A stretch of 14,510 nucleotides of DNA from Immundisolibacteraceae bacterium (GTDB lineage Bacteria > Pseudomonadota > Gammaproteobacteria > Immundisolibacterales > Immundisolibacteraceae): contig JAESTY010000374.1 of assembly GCA_016763355.1 (NCBI GenBank), positions 1 through 14,510 on the forward strand, given 5' to 3'. How positions within the stretch are numbered: the first letter of the stretch is position 1; each line of letters begins with the position of its first letter. The position numbers were made by a program, and so were the translations under genes. This document shows, piece after piece, positions 6,653 to 13,011 of this stretch. The notes beneath the pieces are model-generated. The model saw only the letters and a list, made by a program, of their open reading frames with translations. It did not search any database and was not told the origin of the DNA.

Positions 6653-7351
6653 TTAGTGCACGTCCTTCCAAAATTCTCTTTTAAGCAGGTAGGCTAAAAA
6701 GGTGAACAGCATCAAAAACATGATGACTTTGACACCAATCGAACCCCGCACCATTTTGGCTGGTTCACCAATATAGACCAGAAAATTAACCAGGTCTGTC
6801 ACCAGGCGGTCATATTCAGCTTCGTTAAGACTACCTTCGGTGACCAGATGTAAATGGCCATCAGCATCGATCTCCTGCTCACCCTGCAGGCTCGCAAGTA
6901 CCGCTGGCATGGCAGTGCCTGGCAACAACGGGTTATTCACGCCCCATGGCCGGCTAGTGTCAGTGTGATAACTCTTCAGATAAGCATAGAGCCATTCAGG
7001 TCCACGGCTGCGACCTACCAGGGTTAAATCTGGCGGCGCCTGACCGAACCAGCGCTCGCCATCTTCCGGCGTCATCGCCACAACAACATGGTCAGTAACC
7101 TTAGCGCCGGTAAAAACCATGTTGGCGGCTACCTGGTCATAGGTCAGTTCCAGGTCTTCGGCAACCCGGCTATAGCGCTGATATTTAGCGCTATGACAGC
7201 TAGCACAGTAATTAAAAAATGTTTGCGCACCGCGTTGCAGGCCGGCGATGTTGGCCAGGTCAACCTCAACATGAACATCTGGCACATCACCAGAGGCAGA
7301 GGCCATCATGGGCGTCATTAACAGCAAAACGGTTCTAATTATGCTTCTCAT
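6653..7351 (-). CDS. petC: Cytochrome c1 of the ubiquinol-cytochrome c reductase (bc1) complex
   Basis: Haem-c subunit of complex III; passes electrons from the Rieske protein to soluble or membrane cytochromes c on the periplasmic side. The Sec signal peptide occupies about residues 1-20. The haem attachment motif CASCH is at 49-53 and the sixth-ligand Met148 lies in PGTAMP. A C-terminal membrane anchor (about 203-224) is followed by the basic stop-transfer KREFWKDVH. The motifs YSRVAEDL, APPDLTLVGRSRG and EWLYAYLKSYH are typical of proteobacterial c1. At 232 residues it is complete and near the usual length for the free c1 form. Its ATG overlaps the petB stop by 4 bp (ATGA), which indicates coupled translation. 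Confidence 0.96.
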   Translation of the reverse strand: MRSIIRTVLLLMTPMMASASGDVPDVHVEVDLANIAGLQRGAQTFFNYCASCHSAKYQRYSRVAEDLELTYDQVAANMVFTGAKVTDHVVVAMTPEDGERWFGQAPPDLTLVGRSRGPEWLYAYLKSYHTDTSRPWGVNNPLLPGTAMPAVLASLQGEQEIDADGHLHLVTEGSLNEAEYDRLVTDLVNFLVYIGEPAKMVRGSIGVKVIMFLMLFTFLAYLLKREFWKDVH

Positions 7352-8589
7352 TTCATTGTCACCCGGTCAGGTTCTGGCAGTGTCTTTTCAATGGTTGTGT
7401 AGATAGGCATCAACAGAAAGAAAGCAAAGTAGATAACCGAACAGACCCGGGCGATAAAGGTTTCAGTATCGCCAGCAGGCATGGTTCCGAGCGCACCCAG
7501 GACCAGAAATGAAATCACAAACAAGGTGACCGCAATTTTGGTGAGGGGTCCACGATAACGAATCGAGTTAACCGGCGAACGATCCAGCCAGGGCAACAGA
7601 AACATCACCCCAATCGAACCGCCCATCGCCATAACACCCATCAGTTTGTCAGGCACAGCCCGTAAAATTGCATAGAAGGGTGCAAAGTACCAAAGCGGTG
7701 CAATATGGGTCGGTGTGACCATCGGATTAGAAGCGACAAAGTTATCAGCCTCAAGGAACTTACCGGTCATTTCAGGTGCGAAAAAGACAATGATCGCAAA
7801 CAGAATCAGGAACACACCGGTACCGAAAATATCTTTTACGGTGTAGTAAGGGTGGAACGGAATACCGTCCAGCGGAATGCCATCCGGACCCTTATGTTTC
7901 TTGATGTCGATACCGTCTGGATTGTTCGAACCCACTTCATGCAGTGCGATGATGTGAAAGAACACCAGCGCTACTAGTAACAGCGGAATAGCCGCTACAT
8001 GCAGGGCAAAGAACCGGTTCAGGGTTGGGTCACCAACCGCAAAATCACCACGTATCCAGATAGTCAGCGCATCACCAATACCAAACGGAATGGCACCGAA
8101 TAGATTGATAATGACCTGGGCACCCCAGAAAGACATCTGGCCCCAGGGCAACAGATAGCCCATGAAAGCTTCGGCCATCAGCAGCACGTAAATCACCATG
8201 CCGAACAACCAGAGCAGTTCACGTGGGTTTTTATAAGAGCCGTAAATCAGACCACGAAACATATGCAGGTAGATCACCACGAAAAACAGCGATGCGCCTA
8301 CCGAATGCATGTATCGAATCAACCAGCCCCAACTGACATCACGCATGATGTATTCAACTGAAGCAAACGCTTCCGCTTCGGAAGGTTTGTAGTTCATGGT
8401 CAGGAAAATACCGGTAACAATCTGATTCACAAACACCAGCAGTGCCAATGAACCAAAGAAATACCAGAAGTTAAAATTCTTCGGCGCGTAATACTGCGCC
8501 AGATGCTCGTTCCACCATTTAGTCAGCGGAAAACGAGTATCAATCCAGCCAAGTAACCCGACTAGCAGCCCTTTCAAAGTAGCAACCAT
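7348..8589 (-). CDS. petB: Cytochrome b subunit of the bc1 complex
   Basis: Integral-membrane core of complex III carrying haems bL and bH and both quinone sites. The protein has 413 residues with about eight membrane helices. The four haem-ligand histidines are in the expected spacing: His95 and His109 (YMHSVGAS and YLHMF), then His197 and His212 (ALHVAA and FFHIIALHEVGSNNP). GYLLPWGQMSFWGAQVI is the canonical block before the cd helices. At the Qo site, the position of the usual Pro-Glu-Trp-Tyr reads Pro-Leu-Trp-Tyr (298-301; see findings). The ATG shares one base with the petA stop (TGATG), and the stop overlaps petC by 4 bp, so the three genes are a tight operon. This is the undivided cytochrome b, not the split b6/subunit IV form. 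Confidence 0.97.
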   Translation of the reverse strand: MVATLKGLLVGLLGWIDTRFPLTKWWNEHLAQYYAPKNFNFWYFFGSLALLVFVNQIVTGIFLTMNYKPSEAEAFASVEYIMRDVSWGWLIRYMHSVGASLFFVVIYLHMFRGLIYGSYKNPRELLWLFGMVIYVLLMAEAFMGYLLPWGQMSFWGAQVIINLFGAIPFGIGDALTIWIRGDFAVGDPTLNRFFALHVAAIPLLLVALVFFHIIALHEVGSNNPDGIDIKKHKGPDGIPLDGIPFHPYYTVKDIFGTGVFLILFAIIVFFAPEMTGKFLEADNFVASNPMVTPTHIAPLWYFAPFYAILRAVPDKLMGVMAMGGSIGVMFLLPWLDRSPVNSIRYRGPLTKIAVTLFVISFLVLGALGTMPAGDTETFIARVCSVIYFAFFLLMPIYTTIEKTLPEPDRVTMK

Positions 8590-9173
8590 CAGGCGACTCC
8601 CTCATCTTCACCGATCACAAGCACGGTATCGCTCAGATAGCGGTGCGGAGGCACCATCATATTTTTAGGTGGCGGCACACCTTCCAGAACCCGGCCGGCA
8701 AGATCATATTTGCCACCATGACAGGGACAGAAAAAGCCACCGGTCCAGCCGGCTTCCAGATCTTCCTCAGGGGAATAGGTAGGAGAACACCCCAAATGAG
8801 TACAGATACCGGCCATCACCAGATATTCCGGTTTCAGCGAGCGGGTTTGATTGGTCGCGTATGAAGGCTGGTCTGATTCCAGGCTATCTGGATCGCGTAA
8901 ATTATCTTCGTGACCCTGCAGGCTTTTTAACGCCTCTTCGGTACGACGAATAATCCAGACTGGCTTACGACGCCACTCCACCACCCGTTGCTCACCTGGC
9001 TGCAAATCACTGATGTCAACTTCAACGGGCGCACCCGCTGCATGGGCTGCAACACTCGGTTGCCAGTAGGAGACAAACGGAAGTGCAACACAGGCTGCAC
9101 CAACTCCACCGGTAGCTACGACAGCGCCGGTGATCATGTTGCGTTTGCCGAGATCTATCTCGTCACCGCTCAT
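8589..9173 (-). CDS. petA: Rieske iron-sulfur protein of the bc1 complex
   Basis: Carries the [2Fe-2S] cluster that takes the first electron from quinol at the Qo site. An N-terminal transmembrane anchor (about residues 14-37) is preceded by a Tat-like region, GKRNMITG, containing Lys-Arg instead of Arg-Arg. The soluble domain holds both cluster motifs: C-T-H-L-G-C at 124-129 and C-P-C-H-G at 149-153. They supply two Cys and two His ligands plus the disulfide Cys pair, and are followed by the proline loop GVPPPKN. At 194 residues it is complete. The start has GAGGAAT 6 nt upstream. First gene of petABC, with a 420-bp upstream region shared with a divergent protease gene. Confidence 0.96.
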   Translation of the reverse strand: MSGDEIDLGKRNMITGAVVATGGVGAACVALPFVSYWQPSVAAHAAGAPVEVDISDLQPGEQRVVEWRRKPVWIIRRTEEALKSLQGHEDNLRDPDSLESDQPSYATNQTRSLKPEYLVMAGICTHLGCSPTYSPEEDLEAGWTGGFFCPCHGGKYDLAGRVLEGVPPPKNMMVPPHRYLSDTVLVIGEDEGVA

Positions 9174-9215
9174 TTTCTATTCCTCAAAACTAAAGGGAGC
9201 TTGTTGGTGTGTGCT

Positions 9216-9232
9216 AGCGTAATTGTTACGCT
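9216..9232. promoter_or_regulatory. 7-bp perfect inverted repeat in the petA leader
   Basis: AGCGTAA (9216-9222), spacer TTG, TTACGCT (9226-9232). The centre is about 50 nt before the petA ATG. It could be a dyad operator or a small RNA hairpin; the sequence alone does not separate these. Confidence 0.4.
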
Positions 9233-9248
9233 GAATTCAACACCCGTC

Positions 9249-9296
9249 ATTTGGCCCCTGTGAACCGGGGGCCAGCGCCCGAAACCTGGGCCAAAT
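9249..9296 (-). promoter_or_regulatory. Mutually exclusive stem-loops upstream of petA
   Basis: Read on the minus strand, ATTTGGCCC (9296-9288) is perfectly complementary to GGGCCAAAT (9257-9249). TGGCCCC (9274-9268) is perfectly complementary to GGGGCCA (9258-9252), with a 9-nt loop. Both use the same 3' strand, so only one can form at a time. If the petA transcript starts upstream of 9296, this is a leader with two alternative folds. No T-run follows the inner stem, so a classical attenuator is not evident. Confidence 0.4.
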
Positions 9297-9557
9297 TAAA
9301 ACAAATTCATCGAGCCTGATACTGGGCGCTGATTCTCTCAAATTCGGCCTGCATTGCCTAGAGGGCCAGCTCAAAAGAGCCCAAAAGAACCCGGCTGTTT
9401 TTCACCATTCTCAGCGCTCAAATTAACGCCAACTAACAGATAACCAACTCTCTACAGCAGTAGATCAGCTAAAGCCAGATTTTATATAAACCGCCAATGG
9501 GACTAACAGCAAACAGTATGATCAGAACCCGTAGGGCATAATCCACCCATCTTAAAT

Positions 9558-9571
9558 CGGTCTGAAGACCG
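9558..9571. promoter_or_regulatory. Palindrome just upstream of the DegS/AlgW-like start
   Basis: CGGTCT-GA-AGACCG, a perfect 6-bp inverted repeat (or a 5-bp stem with a TGAA tetraloop) ending 22 nt before the ATG at 9594. No Shine-Dalgarno sequence is visible between it and the ATG. Operator or 5'-UTR hairpin. Confidence 0.35.
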
Positions 9572-9593
9572 CACTATTTAGCCTAAATACACC

Positions 9594-10721
9594 ATGAACC
9601 GATCCAACCTACTACGTTTTTTTCTCCAGGCAGCCACTGCCGGACTGATCGCTGGGCTAGTGGTCTTAGCATTGCAGGACAATTTTTCTTTCGGCAACGC
9701 CAATGACACAGACAGGCGCAGAGCCTCTTTTAGTAGCGCCGTGCAGGCATCTGCCCCTAGCGTGGTCAATATCTTCAGCTCCAAAACCATTAAACGGCAA
9801 CGCCATCCATTGCTCGATAACCCAATGTTTCAACAATTTTTTGGTGCTCCCCGCGCACCCAGAGAGCGGATTCAATCCAGCCTTGGTTCCGGTGTGCTGA
9901 TCAATAATAAAGGGCTGGTATTAACTAATAACCACGTCATCGACGGTGCTGACGAAATTAAGGTAGCGCTAAGTGACGGCCGCTCAGCGTTGGCGCAGCT
10001 GGTCGGCAGTGATCCAGATACGGACCTTGCCGTGCTGCGCATTGATCTGCCAGAACTTAGTGGGCTGGTATTCGGCGATTCCGACGGACTGCTAGTCGGT
10101 GACCTGGTGCTGGCAATTGGCAATCCGTTTGGGGTCGGGCAGACGGTCACCATGGGCATTGTTAGCGCCACGGGTCGTAAACATCTGGGCATTAATACCT
10201 TTGAAGATTTCATTCAAACCGATGCGGCCATCAACCCAGGTAATTCCGGCGGCGCGCTAATTAACATCAGCGGTGAACTTGTCGGGATCAATACAGCTAT
10301 TTATAGCCAATCCGGCGGCTCTCAGGGCATTGGGTTTGCAGTTCCAGCAGAGCTAGCTAAGCGAATCGTTGAGCAACTAATAACTAACGGCAGAGTGATT
10401 CGCGGCTGGCTCGGACTAGACCTGCAAGATGTCGATCATGACCTGGCCAAATCTTTCGGGCTACCCGACTTGCAGGGGGTGATTGTTGCTGGGGTCTATC
10501 GACGAGCACCCGCCTATCAGGCTGGCCTCAAGGCCGGAGATATACTCACCGCGATCAACGGCACCGAAATTGACGGCACTCGCAAGGCGCTCAACACCAT
10601 CGCCGCACTCCAGCCCAACAAAAACGTCATGCTGACTTATTTACGCCAAGGTAAGCAGAGACAGATGAGTGTTGGCGTGATGGAACGTCCGGCCTCTACT
10701 ACACCCCGACGAAGAAGATAG
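9594..10721 (+). CDS. algW: Single-PDZ HtrA-family serine protease (DegS/AlgW type)
   Basis: Inner-membrane-anchored periplasmic protease; family members sense misfolded outer-membrane proteins through the PDZ domain and cut the anti-sigma factor (RseA/MucA) to release sigma-E/AlgU. A short cytoplasmic N-terminus (FLQAATAG) leads into one transmembrane segment (about residues 10-27) without a clear cleavage site. The trypsin-like domain has the triad His114 (TNNHVI), Asp144 (DTDLAVL) and Ser218 (GNSGGAL). A single PDZ domain (about 270-362) begins RGWLGLDLQ and includes APAYQAGLKAGDI. One PDZ, a membrane anchor and 375 residues separate it from the two-PDZ DegP/DegQ/MucD. The tail ends in a run of arginines. 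Its ATG has no visible SD. It is divergent from petA and converges on tatC with only a 10-bp gap. The rse/muc regulatory partners are not in this window. Confidence 0.9.
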   Translation: MNRSNLLRFFLQAATAGLIAGLVVLALQDNFSFGNANDTDRRRASFSSAVQASAPSVVNIFSSKTIKRQRHPLLDNPMFQQFFGAPRAPRERIQSSLGSGVLINNKGLVLTNNHVIDGADEIKVALSDGRSALAQLVGSDPDTDLAVLRIDLPELSGLVFGDSDGLLVGDLVLAIGNPFGVGQTVTMGIVSATGRKHLGINTFEDFIQTDAAINPGNSGGALINISGELVGINTAIYSQSGGSQGIGFAVPAELAKRIVEQLITNGRVIRGWLGLDLQDVDHDLAKSFGLPDLQGVIVAGVYRRAPAYQAGLKAGDILTAINGTEIDGTRKALNTIAALQPNKNVMLTYLRQGKQRQMSVGVMERPASTTPRRRR

Positions 10722-10731
10722 CGGCCACCGG

Positions 10732-11514
10732 CTAGCTAGCGCGCTTGCCAACAAACCTCGATAACAACAGCCCTAGCTCAAACAACAACCAGATTGGCAC
10801 CGCCAGCATCACCTGAGAAATAACATCTGGCGGCGTCAACAACATGCCCAATACAAAAGCACCAACAATAATCTGCGACCGATAACTCGCTAGTTGTTTC
10901 CGAGTAACCACACCGGAAAGAATCAGTAGCAAAGTCGCGATTGGCACTTCGAACGCGATACCAAACGCAAAAAACAGTTTAAGCACGAAGTCTAAGTAAG
11001 ATGAAATATCGGTCATCACCGCTACCCCTTCTGGAGCAGCCTGGGTCAAAAAAGCAAACACCAGTGGGAACACAACAAAGTAAGCAAAGGCTGCGCCGCA
11101 ATAGAACAGAATCACACTGGAAAATAATAGCGGCACTGCCAATCGGCGTTCATTTTTATAGAGCCCGGGGGCAATAAAACTCCAGAGCTGATAGAGCAGA
11201 AACGGTACAGCTGCAAACAGAGCCAGTACTACCACTAACTTGAAAGGCGCTAGAAAGGGTGAGGCGACTCCGGTGGCTATTAAACTGGCATTTTCAGGCA
11301 ACACTGCCATTAGCGGGATCGCTAAAAACGAGTAGATATCCTTAGCAAATGGCATCATTACCAGAATTAGCGCCGCTACAACCAGTAGGGACCGTACCAG
11401 GCGCTGACGCAGCTCTAACAGATGACCCGTTAAGGTGAGCTCACCTTCGCTGGCCTGTTGCTGGTCTGGTTCATGTTCTTCAAAACCACCAGCCTGCGCC
11501 GATTGTTCATCCAT
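10732..11514 (-). CDS. tatC: Sec-independent protein translocase subunit TatC
   Basis: Membrane core of the twin-arginine translocase, which recognises Tat signal peptides and organises TatA/TatB. The N-terminal cytoplasmic segment reaches HLLELRQRLVRS, the conserved signal-binding region. Six membrane helices follow. The family landmarks are FIAPGLYKNER (Glu in the first cytoplasmic loop region), FAYFVVFPL, FAFGIAFEVPI (the conserved Glu of helix 4 region) and MLLTPPDVISQ. The frame opens at ATG 11535, but ATG at 11514 overlaps the tatB stop by 8 bases (ATGGATGA). It gives 260 residues, closer to the usual length; I prefer it, though neither start has a strong SD. An acidic, Gln-rich stretch (about residues 12-24) precedes the conserved core. 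The stop lies 10 bp from the convergent protease gene. Confidence 0.93.
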   Translation of the reverse strand: MDEQSAQAGGFEEHEPDQQQASEGELTLTGHLLELRQRLVRSLLVVAALILVMMPFAKDIYSFLAIPLMAVLPENASLIATGVASPFLAPFKLVVVLALFAAVPFLLYQLWSFIAPGLYKNERRLAVPLLFSSVILFYCGAAFAYFVVFPLVFAFLTQAAPEGVAVMTDISSYLDFVLKLFFAFGIAFEVPIATLLLILSGVVTRKQLASYRSQIIVGAFVLGMLLTPPDVISQVMLAVPIWLLFELGLLLSRFVGKRAS

Positions 11515-11886
11515 TATCGACCACTTTGGCTTCATTTGAGGCAGTGGTTACGGACGCCGAAACTGATGCTGACGCTGATCCAGCACCTTTGCTGGCCGAA
11601 CTACTCTGCTCACCTTCAGCCACCGATTCCTTGATGGTGGCCCGTAATTCGTCACCAACCTGGCGAATCGGGTCGAGCAGAGATTTATGTTGGTCAATCA
11701 GGGAACGCTTCAATTCATCCGCTCTGAATTCCTGTTCAGGTCTTCACGAAACCCAGTAGCCATTCGGCGCACTCGGCCGACCCAGAGCCCGGCAGTGCGC
11801 GCTACCGCTGGCAACCGTTCAGGACCAATCACCATCAGCGCCACCATACCGATGACGCCCAGCTCCCAAAAACCAATATCGAACAA
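11507..11886 (-). pseudogene. tatB: Frameshifted tatB (Tat translocase subunit TatB)
   Basis: TatB partners TatC in binding Tat signal peptides. From TTG 11886 the minus strand encodes a classic TatB N-terminus: FDIGFWELGVIGMVALM, IGPERLPAVART, then the amphipathic region GRVRRMATGFREDLNR. After that the zero frame continues for six residues (NSERMN) and stops at 11710-11712. The expected continuation, EFRADELKRSLIDQHKSLLDP, is present in the -1 frame and runs on through an Ala/Ser-rich tail to TGA at 11507-11509. One missing G in the AACAGGAATTC stretch (about 11731-11733) accounts for it; an intact gene would give 126 residues. An in-frame TAA just upstream makes TTG the only plausible start. 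No slippery heptamer is visible, so a real mutation or a sequencing error is more likely than programmed frameshifting. It sits between intact tatA and tatC, overlapping tatC. Confidence 0.85.
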
Positions 11887-11899
11887 TGCGTGTTACCAG

Positions 11900-12136
11900 C
11901 TATTCGTTATTGGCAGATTTAGGCGAACGACTAACGGTCTCATCGGTCACCGATGACTGAGCAATGATCTCCTCCACCGACTCGGTTTTCTGTTCTTCCT
12001 TGACCGCACTACGAAAGCCTTTAATGGCCCCGCCTAAATCATCGCCAAGGCCACGCAGCCGCTTACCGCCAAACAGCACCAGCACAATCACAAGAATAAT
12101 CAGTAGCGAACTGACACTAATTCCACCCATGCCCAT
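11900..12136 (-). CDS. tatA: Sec-independent protein translocase subunit TatA
   Basis: Pore-forming or membrane-thinning component of the Tat translocase, recruited in many copies. It has the family layout: one transmembrane helix (SVSSLLIILVIVLVLF), a Gly hinge at FGGKRLRGLGDDLGGAIKGFR, the amphipathic helix, and a short acidic tail rich in Glu and Ser. A TTG lies at 12142, but ATG at 12136 has AGGA 8 nt upstream (GAGGAATTGATT) and is preferred, giving 78 residues; ATG 12130 is a further option. tatB follows after 13 nt, and hisE lies 34 nt upstream, so the tat genes probably share the his transcript as in Pseudomonas. Confidence 0.95.
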   Translation of the reverse strand: MGMGGISVSSLLIILVIVLVLFGGKRLRGLGDDLGGAIKGFRSAVKEEQKTESVEEIIAQSSVTDETVSRSPKSANNE

Positions 12137-12170
12137 AATCAATTCCTCATAAAGTTAAACTGCCAACTCG

Positions 12171-12485
12171 TTACGAACGACTGGCTTTTTCTTCGAGTCC
12201 GGATAGACCAAAGCGACTCGCCAACTCATCTAACACTGCCTCCAGGCCTATTCCCTGATGACAAAGTAACACCATCGAGTGAAACCAGAGATCCGCAGTT
12301 TCTGCCACGATGGCCGCAACTTCACCATCCTTACCGGCCATCACTACTTCTGTGGCCTCTTCACCGATTTTTTTTAAAATCTTGTCAACGCCACCTGCGT
12401 ACAACGACGCCACATAGGATTCGTTCGGGTCAGCCTGTTTACGGGCTTCAAGCACCGCTGCCAACTCAGTCAGCACGTCACTCAT
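12171..12485 (-). CDS. hisE: Phosphoribosyl-ATP pyrophosphatase HisE
   Basis: Second step of histidine synthesis: hydrolyses phosphoribosyl-ATP to phosphoribosyl-AMP and pyrophosphate in the cytoplasm. It is a 104-residue all-alpha protein of the MazG-like fold. KKIGEEATEVVMAGKDGE supplies the metal-binding Glu residues and VAETADLWFHSMVLL the second acidic motif. It is a stand-alone HisE, not the HisIE fusion of enterobacteria. The ATG at 12485 has CCAGGG about 9 nt upstream. An unusual 124-bp gap carrying a degenerate repeat separates it from hisI. Confidence 0.95.
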   Translation of the reverse strand: MSDVLTELAAVLEARKQADPNESYVASLYAGGVDKILKKIGEEATEVVMAGKDGEVAAIVAETADLWFHSMVLLCHQGIGLEAVLDELASRFGLSGLEEKASRS

Positions 12486-12515
12486 CGCAAAACCCTGGTT
12501 AATTTATTCATATCC

Positions 12516-12564
12516 CTGCTCTTAATTCATTTAGACCTACATTCATTCTAGATCTGTATTCATT
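12516..12564 (-). repeat. Degenerate 16-17 bp tandem repeat between hisI and hisE
   Basis: On the minus strand three units follow each other: AATGAATACAGATCTAG, AATGAATGTAGGTCTA and AATGAATTAAGAGCAG. A fourth ATGAAT occurs at 12511-12506. The shared core is AATGAAT followed by AG and, in two units, TCTA. No open frame of note uses it. Confidence 0.55.
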
Positions 12565-12609
12565 TGCATCTGTTGAGGTCGCCTGGATCCATCTTGCAGA
12601 TCATAGTCA

Positions 12610-13011
12610 TTATTTTGACCCATATAACTCTTCGGGGGAACGTAATACCTCATCGGTAGACTGCCAGACATTATCCCCATCCAGACGTCGATAAAAACAG
12701 CTCTCACGACCGGTATGACAGGCAATACCACCTTCCTGCTGCACCGATATCAGCAGGGTATCGCCATCACAATCAATTCGGATCGCCTCAATTTTTTGAC
12801 GGTTACCGGAAGTTTCACCTTTGCGCCATAACTGACCACGAGAACGAGACCAGTAAACCGCATAACCACCTTCAACACTCAGCTGCAGTGATTCCCGATT
12901 CATCCAGGCCATCATTAACACGCGGCCACTGACATGGTCCTGGGAAATTGCCGGCAACAGGCCATCGCTGTTCCAGGCAATCTGATCTATCCACTGACCC
13001 GTTTCACTCAT
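12610..13011 (-). CDS. hisI: Phosphoribosyl-AMP cyclohydrolase HisI
   Basis: Third step of histidine synthesis: opens the purine ring of phosphoribosyl-AMP. It has 133 residues, with MMAWMNRESL near the N-terminus, YWSRSRGQLWRKGETSGN (the substrate-binding block), then DCDGDTLLISV (Asp triad for Mg) and GIACHTGRESCFYR (Cys and His zinc ligands). All family-defining residues are visible. The ATG overlaps the hisF stop by 4 bp (ATGA). It is separate from hisE, as in pseudomonads. Confidence 0.96.
   Translation of the reverse strand: MSETGQWIDQIAWNSDGLLPAISQDHVSGRVLMMAWMNRESLQLSVEGGYAVYWSRSRGQLWRKGETSGNRQKIEAIRIDCDGDTLLISVQQEGGIACHTGRESCFYRRLDGDNVWQSTDEVLRSPEELYGSK

Larger units (their letters stand above)
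9174..9593. other. 420-bp divergent intergenic region between petA and the DegS/AlgW-like gene
   Basis: No gene of credible size is visible on either strand. On the petA side there is an SD (GAGGAAT), a 7-bp inverted repeat at 9216-9232 and a set of competing stems at 9249-9296. On the protease side there is a CGGTCT-GA-AGACCG palindrome (9558-9571), 22 nt before the ATG. AT-rich stretches such as TTTTATATAAA (about 9480-9490) could hold a promoter, but I find no convincing -35/-10 pair. I do not see the rpsI gene that often precedes petA in related genomes. Confidence 0.6.

Noticed and set aside
8927..9263. Small open frames overlapping petA and its leader on both strands
   Set aside because: They are shadows of the Rieske coding frame, with no domain and no start signals.
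10725..10745. Terminator between the protease gene and tatC
   Set aside because: The gap is 10 bp and contains the self-complementary GCTAGCTAGC without a T-run on either side; too short and AT/GC-mixed to call.
11710..11740. Programmed ribosomal frameshifting in tatB
   Set aside because: A -1 shift would join the two halves, but no X-XXY-YYZ heptamer or clear downstream pseudoknot is visible and TatB is not known to use this. Mutation or sequencing error is simpler.
12506..12564. CRISPR array
   Set aside because: The units are contiguous, degenerate and only 16-17 bp, with no spacers and no cas genes nearby.
12543..12731. A 62-codon minus-strand frame overlapping the end of hisI and the repeat gap
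   Set aside because: Most of it lies out of frame within hisI and it has no family resemblance; the repeat region looks non-coding.
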